Source: Pseudomonadota bacterium
Lineage (GTDB): Bacteria > Myxococcota > Myxococcia > Myxococcales > Anaeromyxobacteraceae
Reading direction: 5' to 3'
Assembly (NCBI GenBank): GCA_023419875.1
Contig: JAEZXM010000351.1
Span: 1-10,493, forward strand
DNA length: 10,493 nucleotides
Made by a program: the position numbers and the translations under genes. The notes below the pieces were generated by a model. It worked only from the letters and a program-made list of their open reading frames with translations, did no database searches and had not been told where the DNA came from. This document shows positions 1 through 7,100 of this stretch, piece by piece; position 1 is the first letter of the stretch, and each line of letters starts with the position of its first letter.

Positions 1-51
1 TTCGACGACTACCTCGAGGCGGAGCGGGCCCGGCGGCGAGCGGAGAGCTGA
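1..51 (+). CDS. C-terminal tail of an unidentified gene (partial)
   Basis: The first 16 codons read FDDYLEAERARRRAES followed by TGA at 49-51. The window edge cuts off everything upstream. The charged, helix-like Glu/Arg/Ala-rich tail and high-GC codon use fit a real protein C-terminus, but there is too little to assign a family. It converges on the GH5 gene, with the hairpin at 83-114 between them. An open frame at a window edge could also arise by chance. Confidence 0.4.
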   Translation, partial: FDDYLEAERARRRAES

Positions 52-82
52 GCCGATCTCGCCAGGGCTCGTCGGAAAGAAA

Positions 83-114
83 GGGGCAGGGCCCATGGAC
101 GCGGTCCCTGCCCC
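83..114 (-). terminator. Rho-independent terminator of the GH5 lipoprotein gene
   Basis: A nine-base-pair GC stem (83-91 with 106-114) encloses a 14-nt loop. Read on the minus strand it is followed by a T-rich run (TTTCTTTCC), and it starts 21 nt after the GH5 stop codon. On the plus strand the following bases are CTCTTC, so it may also stop the convergent upstream gene. Confidence 0.75.
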
Positions 115-135
115 CTCTTCACGGAACGTGTTCGA

Positions 136-399
136 CTACCAGTAGTACAGGCTCGCGTAGGTGAGCGAGCCCGCGCTCACGGCGAAGTACGTGTAGCCGC
201 CGACCTTGGCGAGCGGGAAGGGGCCGCCGCCGCAGGTGGTCGTGGCGGTGCCGCCGTTCACGCTCACGGTGCGGCCGGTGAAGTTGGAACAACCCCAGCC
301 GTTCACGTTGGCCGCCGTCCGGAGACAGACCGCGGCCGTGGTGTTGAAGTTGCCGCTCTGGCCGTTGGTCATGGTGATCGGGTTGGCGCAGGGCGTGGT
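136..399 (-). other. C-terminal four-Cys domain, copy 1 (encoded)
   Basis: Residues about 512-597 of the GH5 lipoprotein. They share with the end of the GH6-GH5 enzyme the ordered pattern PCxNPIT, SGNFNTT, AVC, NGWGCxNFxGRT, a fourth Cys, and finally FxVSAGS followed by a terminal YYW. Cys spacing is 20, 11 and 18 residues here and 19, 12 and 16 in the other copy. Its position after repeats at the end of secreted cellulases suggests a carbohydrate-binding module. I cannot match it to a named CBM family from memory. Confidence 0.7.
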
Positions 400-1929
400 G
401 CCGCCGCCGGAGGTGTTGAAGGTGGCGGTGGCCGACCGGGCGGCGGTCATGGAGAGGACGCAGGACCCGGTGCCGGTGCAGGCGCCGCTCCAGCCGGCGA
501 AGGTGGAGCCCGAAGCGGGAGAAGCGGTGAGCGTGACGCTGGTGCCGGAGGCGTAGCTCGCCGAGCAGGTCGAGCCGCAGTTGATGCCGCCGGTGCTCGA
601 GGTGACCGTGCCGGAGCCCGTGCCCGCCTTCGTGACCGTGGCGGTGTAGCTCGTCCCGCCGGAGGTGTTGAAGGTGGCGGTGACGGAGCGGGCCTGGGAC
701 ATGGTGAGCGCGCAGGTGCCGGTGCCGCTGCAGGCGCCGCTCCAGCCTGCGAAGGTGGAGCCGGAGGCCGCGGAGGCGGTGAGCGTCACGTTGGTGCCGG
801 AGTTGTAGCTCGCCGAGCAGGTCGAGCCGCAGTTGATGCCGCCGGTGTTCGAGGTGACGGTGCCGGAGCCGGTGCCGGCCTTGCCGACGGTGAGCGCGAA
901 GGTCGTGCCGCCGCCGCTCGACTTCGAGACGTAGGCCTTGGCCCACTTTCCGGACTCGGTGAGGTTCGAGTCGGACCAGGGGCCGGTGGCGCTCGCGCCG
1001 CCGACGAGGGCGCTCGCGGTCTCGGCCTTGTCGTTGAGCGACCAGTTGGCCGAGCTGATCTTGTTCGCGTCCATCCAGTTCGCCCAGTTGTTGGACTCGG
1101 TGGCGTTGTAGCCGCCGTTGCCCGACGCGTCGCAGGTGCCATACTCGGTCACGAAGACCGCCTTGCCCTTCGCCATCGCCGCGTCGGCCTTGGAGCGGAG
1201 GGAGGCGCCGTGGGTGCCGGCGTAGAAGTGGAGGGTGTAGGCGGTGTTCGTGTCGGCGATCGGGTCGTTCGCGGCGACGTCCACGTCCTGTGACCAGGTC
1301 GGCGAGCCGACGATCACGAGGTTCTGGCTCCCTGCCTGCCGGATCGTGTTGATCACCGCCGTGTGGTAGCTCTTGAGGCTCGACCAGCTCTGCGTCGTCG
1401 GCTCGTTGAACGTCTCCCAGATGAGGTTGTCCTTGCCGGCGTACGCGGTGGCGAGCTCCTGGAAGAACGACTGCGCCTCGGCCTGGTGCAGCTCGTGGCT
1501 GTGCCAGTCCACGATCACGTAGATGCCGGCGGCGATGGCGCCGTCGATGACCGCCTTCGCGCGGGCGATGTTCTGGGACCGCTGCCCGTCCATGATGCCG
1601 CCGCCGGAGTGCACGCCCACCGCGGCGCGGACCACGGTCGCGCCCCATCCGCTGGCGAGGTTCGAGACCGCCTGGGCGTTGTAGAAGCGGTCGCCGCCCC
1701 AGCCGGTGTTGCTCCAGAACAGGCTCATGCCCTTGAGCTGCACCTGCGTGGTTCCGTTGGAGGCGCAGATCCTGTTGCCGCAGACCTTGAGACGGCCGTA
1801 GGTGGCGACGGCGGTGGCGGCGGCGGTCGGAGCGGCGCTGGCCGCGGCCTGCTCGTCGACGAGCTCGCCGGCGCAGGCGGTGAGGAGTCCGGTGAGAAAC
1901 AGCAGGAGCAGCGAGGACGATCTCTTCAT
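136..1929 (-). CDS. GH5 cellulase (endo-beta-1,4-glucanase) lipoprotein with two beta-repeats and a C-terminal domain
   Basis: Predicted 597-residue surface endoglucanase cleaving internal beta-1,4-glucan bonds. The ATG at 1929 is chosen because a lipoprotein signal follows at once (MKRSSS, hydrophobic core, lipobox LTAC with Cys19) and AAAGGGG lies about 8 nt upstream; the longer open frame is not protein-like. An Ala-rich spacer (20-42) leads to the GH5 domain (about 44-330), which looks like subfamily GH5_2: LKGMSLFWSN, DWHSHE (141-146), WETFNEP with acid/base Glu176, HFYAGTHG, and VTEYGTCDASGNGG with nucleophile Glu262. Two 80-residue divergent InlB-type repeats (344-423 and 428-506) and a four-Cys domain (about 512-597) ending in LYYW follow. 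Three operator-like palindromes lie upstream and a terminator downstream, so it is probably monocistronic and under the nearby LacI-family regulator. It is clearly paralogous to the GH5 half of the large enzyme at 4185-8495. Family assignment is firm; substrate (cellulose rather than another beta-glucan) is inferred. Confidence 0.93.
   Translation of the reverse strand: MKRSSSLLLLFLTGLLTACAGELVDEQAAASAAPTAAATAVATYGRLKVCGNRICASNGTTQVQLKGMSLFWSNTGWGGDRFYNAQAVSNLASGWGATVVRAAVGVHSGGGIMDGQRSQNIARAKAVIDGAIAAGIYVIVDWHSHELHQAEAQSFFQELATAYAGKDNLIWETFNEPTTQSWSSLKSYHTAVINTIRQAGSQNLVIVGSPTWSQDVDVAANDPIADTNTAYTLHFYAGTHGASLRSKADAAMAKGKAVFVTEYGTCDASGNGGYNATESNNWANWMDANKISSANWSLNDKAETASALVGGASATGPWSDSNLTESGKWAKAYVSKSSGGGTTFALTVGKAGTGSGTVTSNTGGINCGSTCSASYNSGTNVTLTASAASGSTFAGWSGACSGTGTCALTMSQARSVTATFNTSGGTSYTATVTKAGTGSGTVTSSTGGINCGSTCSASYASGTSVTLTASPASGSTFAGWSGACTGTGSCVLSMTAARSATATFNTSGGGTTPCANPITMTNGQSGNFNTTAAVCLRTAANVNGWGCSNFTGRTVSVNGGTATTTCGGGPFPLAKVGGYTYFAVSAGSLTYASLYYW
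411..900 (-). repeat. Two tandem divergent InlB-like beta-repeat modules in the GH5 gene
   Basis: Two modules of about 80 residues start at 900 and 648 on the minus strand. Each runs TVxKAGTGSGTVTS, TGGINCGSTCSASY, SGTxVTLTA, ASGSTFAGWSGAC, GTGxC, and ends in ATFNTSGG. Each has four Cys, probably two disulfides. They resemble the divergent InlB B-repeat family found in extracellular bacterial proteins and act here as spacers between the catalytic and C-terminal domains. Confidence 0.8.
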
Positions 1930-2065
1930 GGCTCTACCCCTTTCAACGAGGGGACGTCCGCGAAGGAAGCAGCAGGCTCGCGAATTCCTTCCACCTCGTA
2001 GGTGCAGGACGAGCATCGAAACTCGGTTCGAGGGCCACAAGCCCGTGGCGCGCGGTACGCGATCG

Positions 2066-2081
2066 CGAAAAACGTTTGCCG
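2066..2081. promoter_or_regulatory. LacI-type operator, GH5 site 1
   Basis: CGAAAAACGTTTGCCG, an imperfect palindrome centred on the CG at 2073/2074. It is the site nearest the GH5 gene, with its centre about 144 bp upstream of the ATG. The central CpG within AACGTT is typical of LacI-family operators, and the same core recurs around the repressor gene. Confidence 0.65.
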
Positions 2082-2108
2082 GCGAAGGCGCTCGCCGCAC
2101 ACACGCGG

Positions 2109-2120
2109 GCGAACGTTTGC
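2109..2120. promoter_or_regulatory. LacI-type operator, GH5 site 2
   Basis: GCGAACGTTTGC, a 12-bp palindrome with one mismatched pair, centred at 2114/2115. Its centre is 41 bp from site 1 and 42 bp from site 3, about four helical turns each, which would place bound repressors on the same face of the DNA. Confidence 0.65.
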
Positions 2121-2149
2121 GCGCCGGAGTAGGTGTCACTGGCGGTGCA

Positions 2150-2163
2150 CGAGAACGTTTTCG
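2150..2163. promoter_or_regulatory. LacI-type operator, GH5 site 3
   Basis: CGAGAACGTTTTCG, a 14-bp palindrome with one mismatched pair, centred at 2156/2157. It is the distal member of the evenly spaced trio upstream of the GH5 gene. Confidence 0.65.
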
Positions 2164-2328
2164 CGGGTGACAGGGTGCGGCCGTGCCCGGGGGTGGGTGC
2201 ATTCACCAAGAGTGATCGGGTCCGGGGGGAACCGTCCGGTGCGCACACGCACACGGCGGCTCCGGGGTCCGTGGACGGCTCACCGCAGCGCACAGGGCGC
2301 AACCCGGCGGGCGGGCCCACAGAAAAGA

Positions 2329-2361
2329 GGAAGGGCGGGCACGCTCGGTGCCCGCCCTTCC
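2329..2361 (-). terminator. Strong terminator downstream of the cellulase relic and lacI-family gene
   Basis: A perfect 14-bp stem (2329-2342 with 2348-2361) closes a 5-nt loop. On the minus strand it is followed by TCTTTT. It begins 26 nt after the relic stop codon at 2388. The two intact cellulase genes have the same arrangement (21 and 27 nt), so it probably came with the lost gene and now also serves the repressor transcript. Confidence 0.85.
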
Positions 2362-2387
2362 GGCTTCACCAGCAGTCTACGGTGCCA

Positions 2388-2459
2388 TCACCAGCTGTAG
2401 ATGCTGGCCACGGGTACGTGTCCGCCGTCAGTCCCGGCGGCGGAGAGTCCATTCGAAAC
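2388..2459 (-). pseudogene. Relic C-terminus of a third cellulase carrying the shared domain
   Basis: On the minus strand the frame ending at 2388 reads SAAGTDGG, then HVPVASIYSW and TGA. The last ten residues match SVPWAGIYYW of the GH6-GH5 enzyme at six positions and SLTYASLYYW of the GH5 lipoprotein at four or five. A strong terminator follows at the same distance as in both intact genes, and an operator-like site lies about 90 bp upstream. No catalytic domain, Cys-rich part or repeat can be read in any frame between here and the repressor stop, so nearly the whole gene seems to have been deleted. The match is short. A chance resemblance cannot be excluded, but the ending, terminator and operator together favour a relic. 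Confidence 0.5.
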
Positions 2460-2547
2460 GAAGACCGTGGACGGGAGGCTAGTGAACCACCCGGGAGCGG
2501 TCAAGGCGCGTCGCCCCTCCAGGCCCGAGCGGGACATTGTCGGCTCC

Positions 2548-2559
2548 GCAAACGATTGC
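2548..2559. promoter_or_regulatory. LacI-type operator upstream of the relic
   Basis: GCAAACGATTGC, a 12-bp palindrome with one mismatched central pair, lies between the repressor stop codon and the relic. A weaker half-site (GCAAACGTAC, 2562-2571) is adjacent. The site makes sense as the control element of a former third target gene. It could also act as a roadblock on repressor read-through. Confidence 0.55.
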
Positions 2560-2622
2560 AGGCAAACGTACAATCGAGGGGTCCCGCAGCAATTGCGGCC
2601 GAGGAGTGCGGGAGACGAGGCG

Positions 2623-3660
2623 CTAGGCCTCCCTCGGCGCGGCGGTCGAGGCCCGGACCACGAGCTTCGGCTCGACCAGCGCCTCCACGGGCGGCAGCTC
2701 GTCGCCGCCCATGAGCTGCTCGAGCGCTCCGATGGCTTCGCGGGCCATCCCGGACCGGTCCTGGCGGACGGTGGTGAGCGGAGGATAGACGTATGCGCTC
2801 ATCTCGATGTCGTCGAACCCGACGAGCGAGACGTCCTCCGGGATCCTGAGGCCGAGCTCGAGGAGCCGCCGGGCCGCGGCGATCGCCACCACGTCACTTG
2901 TTGCGAAGATCGCCGTGGGCGGGGTCTTTCCCCGCATCAGCTCCTGGACCTGGCGCCCGAGCTCGAGGGCGCGGACATGGGCGGCTGCTCCGGTGGGCGG
3001 CCCGTAGAGCACGTCCTCGTCCCGGAGCGCGAGGCCGCGGCGGCGCAGCGCGGCGGCGAACCCCTTCACCCGGTCGGCGGCGTTGACCGAGGTCCGATCG
3101 TCCTTCAAGATCGCCAGCTTGCGGTGGCCGAGCGCGATCAGGTGCTGCGCGACCAGGGCCCCTCCGAGCTTGTTGTCGGAGGCGACCGATGGGCGGCCGC
3201 CGACGGGGCGGTCGAGATACACGACGGGGAGTCGGCCTGCCGGGGTGGTCCGATCCGACGCGCGAACGAAGAGGACGCCGTCCACCTGGCGCGCTTCGAG
3301 GTCCTCGAGGAGCCGCCCCTCGCGATCGGGGTTCTCGTCCGACTCGCACAGGAGCATCTGGAGCCCGCGCTCGTTGAGCGCCTGCTGGATGGCGTGGGCC
3401 AGCTCCGCGAAGAACGGGTTCGAGAGGTTCGGGAGGACGAGGCCGACGCTGTCGGAGCGGCGGGCCCGAAGGCAGCGCGCGCTCAGGTTGACGCGATAGC
3501 CCAGGCGGTCGATCGCCTGCTGGATGCGCCGGGCGGTCGCCACCGCCACCGGGCCGCTGCCGTTGAGATGCTTCGACACGGTGCCCACGGCGACGCCGGC
3601 GACGCGAGCGACGCTCGTGATGGTCGCCCGCGGGCGAACCCGAGCTCGAATGATCGGCAT
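2623..3660 (-). CDS. LacI/GalR-family transcriptional regulator, probable repressor of the cellulase genes
   Basis: 345 residues, normal for the family. The N-terminal helix-turn-helix (13-34: ATITSVARVAGVAVGTVSKHLNG region) is followed by the hinge (58-71) with ARCLRARRS, including the conserved Leu64 that inserts at a central CpG in family members. The periplasmic-binding-protein-like effector domain fills the rest: LPNLSNPFFAELAHAI, VDGVLFV, VVYLDRPV, ASDNKLGGALVAQHLIALGH, IFATSDVVAIAAARRLLELG, IPEDVSLVGFDDIEMSAYVYPPLTTV. The start at 3660 gives the usual short lead before the HTH; ATG 3684 is an alternative, and neither has a good Shine-Dalgarno. The gene is divergent from the GH6-GH5 gene, and AACGTT palindromes lie in both flanking regions, so autoregulation and control of both cellulases are likely. 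The effector is unknown; cellobiose or another cello-oligosaccharide is a guess from context. It resembles in role CelR of Thermobifida fusca. Confidence 0.92.
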   Translation of the reverse strand: MPIIRARVRPRATITSVARVAGVAVGTVSKHLNGSGPVAVATARRIQQAIDRLGYRVNLSARCLRARRSDSVGLVLPNLSNPFFAELAHAIQQALNERGLQMLLCESDENPDREGRLLEDLEARQVDGVLFVRASDRTTPAGRLPVVYLDRPVGGRPSVASDNKLGGALVAQHLIALGHRKLAILKDDRTSVNAADRVKGFAAALRRRGLALRDEDVLYGPPTGAAAHVRALELGRQVQELMRGKTPPTAIFATSDVVAIAAARRLLELGLRIPEDVSLVGFDDIEMSAYVYPPLTTVRQDRSGMAREAIGALEQLMGGDELPPVEALVEPKLVVRASTAAPREA

Positions 3661-3722
3661 GCTCCGATTGAGGCGCGACCACATGTATTGGGTCAAGGCG
3701 GGATCGAGGCGAACCCCTCTCT

Positions 3723-3747
3723 GGGAGCGCAAACGTTTTGCGCTCCC
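3723..3747. promoter_or_regulatory. Operator with extended perfect inverted repeat
   Basis: Two perfect 11-bp arms (GGGAGCGCAAA and its complement) flank a 3-bp centre CGT, and the AAACGTTTT core sits inside. The centre is about 75 bp upstream of the repressor ATG, well placed for autoregulation. The outer arms resemble the halves of the Thermobifida fusca CelR box (TGGGAGCGCTCCCA, known from the literature), split here by the AACGTT core. Confidence 0.65.
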
Positions 3748-3762
3748 GGCACTTCGGGCGCC

Positions 3763-3778
3763 GCGCAAACGTTGTCGC
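3763..3778. promoter_or_regulatory. LacI-type operator
   Basis: GCGCAAACGTTGTCGC, imperfect palindrome centred at 3770/3771, 36 bp from the centre of the previous site. Confidence 0.6.
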
Positions 3779-3799
3779 TCGCCTCCGATGGGCGGCCAC

Positions 3800-3812
3800 G
3801 GAAAACGTTCCC
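3800..3812. promoter_or_regulatory. LacI-type operator
   Basis: GGAAAACGTTCCC, centred at 3806/3807, again 36 bp from its neighbour. The symmetry is poorer than in the other sites, but the AAACGTT core is kept. Confidence 0.5.
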
Positions 3813-3849
3813 TTTCGCTGTGCTGCAGCTGGAATCTCGATCTTGAGTA

Positions 3850-3861
3850 GGAAACGTTTCC
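3850..3861. promoter_or_regulatory. LacI-type operator, perfect palindrome
   Basis: GGAAACGTTTCC is a perfect 12-bp palindrome centred at 3855/3856, 49 bp from the previous site. It is the operator nearest the GH6-GH5 gene, about 330 bp upstream of its ATG. Confidence 0.65.
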
Positions 3862-4174
3862 GTACCGCGGTGTCTGCCCCCAAGGAGTGAGCCGCTCCCT
3901 CGCTCGATGCGCCACCCCAGGGCCGTCACGCAGCCGGCGGGCGCGGCGCCGGCCAGGGAATTCTCTGGAAGTGAGGGCGATTGGCGCGTGGGCAGCGCAT
4001 TCTCTCCGAGGCCGATTGCCTTGTTTGCGCGGATCGGGCAGACCCTCCTCCACACCGCGGAAGATCGAGAGCGACGGGAACCGTTTTTATCGGCGCCCGG
4101 AGAACGAGGCCGTTGCCGCGGTGGTGGTCGTGCAGGAAGGCGCTGTCCCGTGTTTCGCGTTTTAGCCCTTCAAG

Positions 4175-4179
4175 AGGAG
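4175..4179 (+). promoter_or_regulatory. Ribosome binding site of the GH6-GH5 gene
   Basis: AGGAG lies 5 nt before ATG 4185, and a signal peptide begins at that ATG. This fixes the start, although the frame is open further upstream (to 3981). Confidence 0.85.
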
Positions 4180-4184
4180 CTCTC

Positions 4185-7100
4185 ATGAAGCTCGCGAAAG
4201 CCCTGTTCCCGTTGCTGGCCGCCCTCGCCCTCCCGGGCATGGCGTCCGCGCAGACGAAGCTCGATAACCCGTTCGTGGGGGCCACGATGTACGTGAACCC
4301 CAATTTCACGGCGAATGCGAACGCCGAGGCCGCCCAGCAGTCGGACTCGACGCTCGCCGCCCGCATGCGCCTCGTCGGCCAGCAGCCGCAGGCGGTGTGG
4401 ATGGACCGCATCTCCGCCGTCCCCAGCCTCGCCACCCACCTCGACGGGACGCTCGCCCAGGGCAAGAACCTCTTCCTCGGCGTCGTGTACGACCTGCCCG
4501 GTCGCGACTGCGCGGCGCTCGCCTCGAACGGTGAGCTCCCCGGGACCGCGGAGGGCCTCGCCCGCTACAAGACCGAGTACATCGACGAGATCGCGGCCAT
4601 CGCGCGGCAGTCGAAGTACGCGAACCTCCGGATCGTCTTCGTGGTCGAGCCGGACAGCCTTCCGAACCTCGTCACGAACCTCTCCGACCCCGAGTGCGGG
4701 CAGATGGAGTCCTTGGGCATCTACGCCCAGGGCGTGCAGTACGCGGTCAACACGCTGGGCGCGATCTCCAACGTCTACCTCTACATCGACGCCGGCCACT
4801 CCGGCTGGCTCGGCTGGCCGAACAACTTCGACGGCTGGGTCAACAAGATGAACACGATCTCCTCCGGCTTCACGCGGGGGAAGACCGCGGTCCACGGCTT
4901 CGTGGACGACACCGCCAACACGCTGCCCTGGAAGGAGCCGTTCATCTCCAGCGGGATGACGATCGGCGGGCAGCAGATCGCCCAGTCCAAGTTCTACGAC
5001 TGGAACCCCTACGTCGACGAGGCCGGCTTCTCCCAAGCGATGTACGATCGGTTCCGCGCCGCCGGCTGGACGCAAGCGGCCATTCTGCACGACTCCTCCC
5101 GCAACGGCTGGGGCGGCACGCAGCGGCCGACCGCCGCTTCCACCAGCACCGTCCTCGACACCTTCGTCAACGCGTCCAAGGTCGATCGCCGCGCCCACCG
5201 CGGCCTGTGGTGCAACCCCCTGGGCGCCGGCATCGGCGAGTTGCCGCAGGGCGCGCCGGCCGACTGGCCGTTCGTGGACGCCTACGTCTGGGTGAAGCCG
5301 CCCGGTGAGTCGGACGGCGCCTCCAGCGACATCCCGAACGATCAGGGCAAGCGGTTCGACCGGATGTGCGATCCGACCTACACCACCCAGTACGGCGTCC
5401 TCACCGGCGCCACCCCCAACGCGCCGCTCTCCGGCGACTGGTTCTCGGACCAGTTCGTGACCCTCGTCCGGAACATCCATCCGCTGCCCGGCTCGGGCCC
5501 GCAGTGCCTGGGCGTCCCGAGCGGTCCGACCAACCTCGACTCGGCCCAGGTCTCCGGCAGCGAGATCCGGCTCACCTGGACCGCCGCCTCGAACGTGCCG
5601 AACTGCACGACGACCTACTCGGTCCACCGGAGCACGACCAACAACTTCACGCCCTCCTCCACCACCCAGGTGGCGTCCGGCCTGCCGCTCACCACGACCT
5701 CGTACACGGTCACCGGCCTCACCCCCAACACCACCTACTTCTTCCTGGTCCAGGCGGTGAACGAGCTCGGCGCGGCCGGCTCGAACTACGAGCAGAACAA
5801 CACGCCCAACGGCTACACGCTCACGGTCGCCAAGAACGGCACCGGCAGCGGAACGGTCTCCGGCGGCGGCATCAACTGCGGGACGCAGTGCTCGCTGACC
5901 ACGAACCCCGGCGTGACGCTCACCCTGACCGCGGCGGCTGCCTCGGGCTCCTCGTTCACCGGATGGACCGGTGACTGCACGAGCACGTCGGGTGTGAACT
6001 GCACCATGATCATGGACCGCAGCAAGACCGCCACCGCCACGTTCGGCGGCACGGGCGGCAACACGCTCACCGTGACGAAGTCGGGCACGGGCTCGGGCAC
6101 GGTCACGTCGAACACCGGCGGGATCAACTGCGGCTCGACCTGCACCGCGACCTACACGAGCGGCACGACGGTCACCCTGACGGCGGCGGCTGCCTCTGGC
6201 TCGACGTTCGCCGGCTGGAGCAACGGGTGCACCGGCACGTCGGCGACCTGCACCGTCTCCATGACCGCGGCCCGCACCGTCAACGCGGCGTTCAACGGCC
6301 CGCGCGGCTTCACGCTCACCGTGAGCAAGTCGGGCACGGGCTCGGGTACGGTCACGTCCAGCACGGGCGGGATCAACTGCGGCTCGACCTGCTCCGCCAC
6401 GTACACCTCCGGCACGGCCGTCACGCTGACCGCCTCCGCGGCCTCCGGCTCGACGTTCCAGGGCTGGAGCGGCGCCTGCACCGGCACCGGCTCGTGCGTC
6501 GTCACGATGACCGCCACCCGGGACGTCACCGCGTCGTTCAGCGGGCCCGTCGGCCAGGGTCCCGTCGCGCAGTACGGGCGGCTCCGCCGGTGCCCCGCGC
6601 CGAACGGAAACCGCATCTGCGACCAGAACAACGTCCCCCGGCAGTTCAAGGGGATGAGCTGGTTCTGGAGCAACACGACCTGGGGCGCGGAGCGGTTCTA
6701 CAACGCCCAGGCCGTCCAGAACCTCTACAGCACCTGGAACGCCACCATCGTCCGCGCCGCCATCGGCGTGCACGGCGGCGGCGGCTACGTGTCCGGTGAC
6801 TCGCTCACCCCGGCCGACCCGTCGGGGAACATGGCTCGCGCTCGCGCGCTCATCGACGGCGCCATCGCCGCCGGTGTGTACGTGATCGTGGACTGGCACA
6901 GCCACGAGACGCACCAGGCCCAGGCCGTCCAGTTCTTCCAGACGCTCGCGTCGCAGTACGCGAACACCCCCAACATCATCTGGGAGCCGTTCAACGAGCC
7001 CACGTCGCAGAGCTGGTCGGGTGAGCTGAAGCCCTACCACACGGCCGTCATCCAGGCGATCCGTGCGGCCGGCAGCCAGAACCTCGTCGTCCTCGGCTCG

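Larger units (their letters stand above)
1930..2328. other. Intergenic control region upstream of the GH5 gene
   Basis: About 400 bp without a convincing gene. It holds the three operator-like palindromes listed separately (2066-2163), and the GH5 ribosome binding site next to 1930. A weak minus-strand promoter candidate (TTGTGG at 2040-2035 and GATGCT at 2017-2012, 17-bp spacer) lies just downstream of the nearest operator; it is far from consensus. Open frames crossing the region look like GC-rich noise. I see nothing recognisable in 2165-2320. Confidence 0.6.
3661..4184. other. Divergent control region between the repressor and the GH6-GH5 gene
   Basis: 524 bp with no convincing gene. The half near the repressor (3723-3861) carries four AACGTT palindromes. 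The half near the cellulase is a long stretch (3862-4184) with no clear promoter. It includes an imperfect 16-bp palindrome around GGAATTC (3953-3968) and the ribosome binding site at 4175-4179. If transcription starts near the operators, the cellulase mRNA has an untranslated leader of about 300 nt. Confidence 0.6.

Noticed and set aside
123..134. GGAACGTGTTCG as an operator downstream of GH5
   Set aside because: It has the wrong core, with CGTG in place of the AACGTT centre, and sits between the stop codon and the terminator, where the shared 3' flank explains it better.
119..1648. Minus-strand frame overlapping the GH5 gene in another register
   Set aside because: It is His/Arg-rich frame-shifted noise with echoes of the repeats. 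The GH5 frame has signal peptide, catalytic motifs, ribosome binding site and terminator.
2401..3846. Plus-strand frames opposite the LacI-family gene
   Set aside because: No domain is visible, and the minus strand encodes a complete LacI-family protein with HTH, hinge and effector domain.
3981..3997. Sigma-54 promoter for the GH6-GH5 gene
   Set aside because: The GG/GC spacing fits, but the -12 element lacks TTGC and there is no enhancer-binding protein gene nearby. It is kept only as a note in the leader finding.
4076..4091. GGGAACCGTTTTTATC as a further operator
   Set aside because: The core is ACCGTT rather than AACGTT, and symmetry is lost beyond two base pairs.
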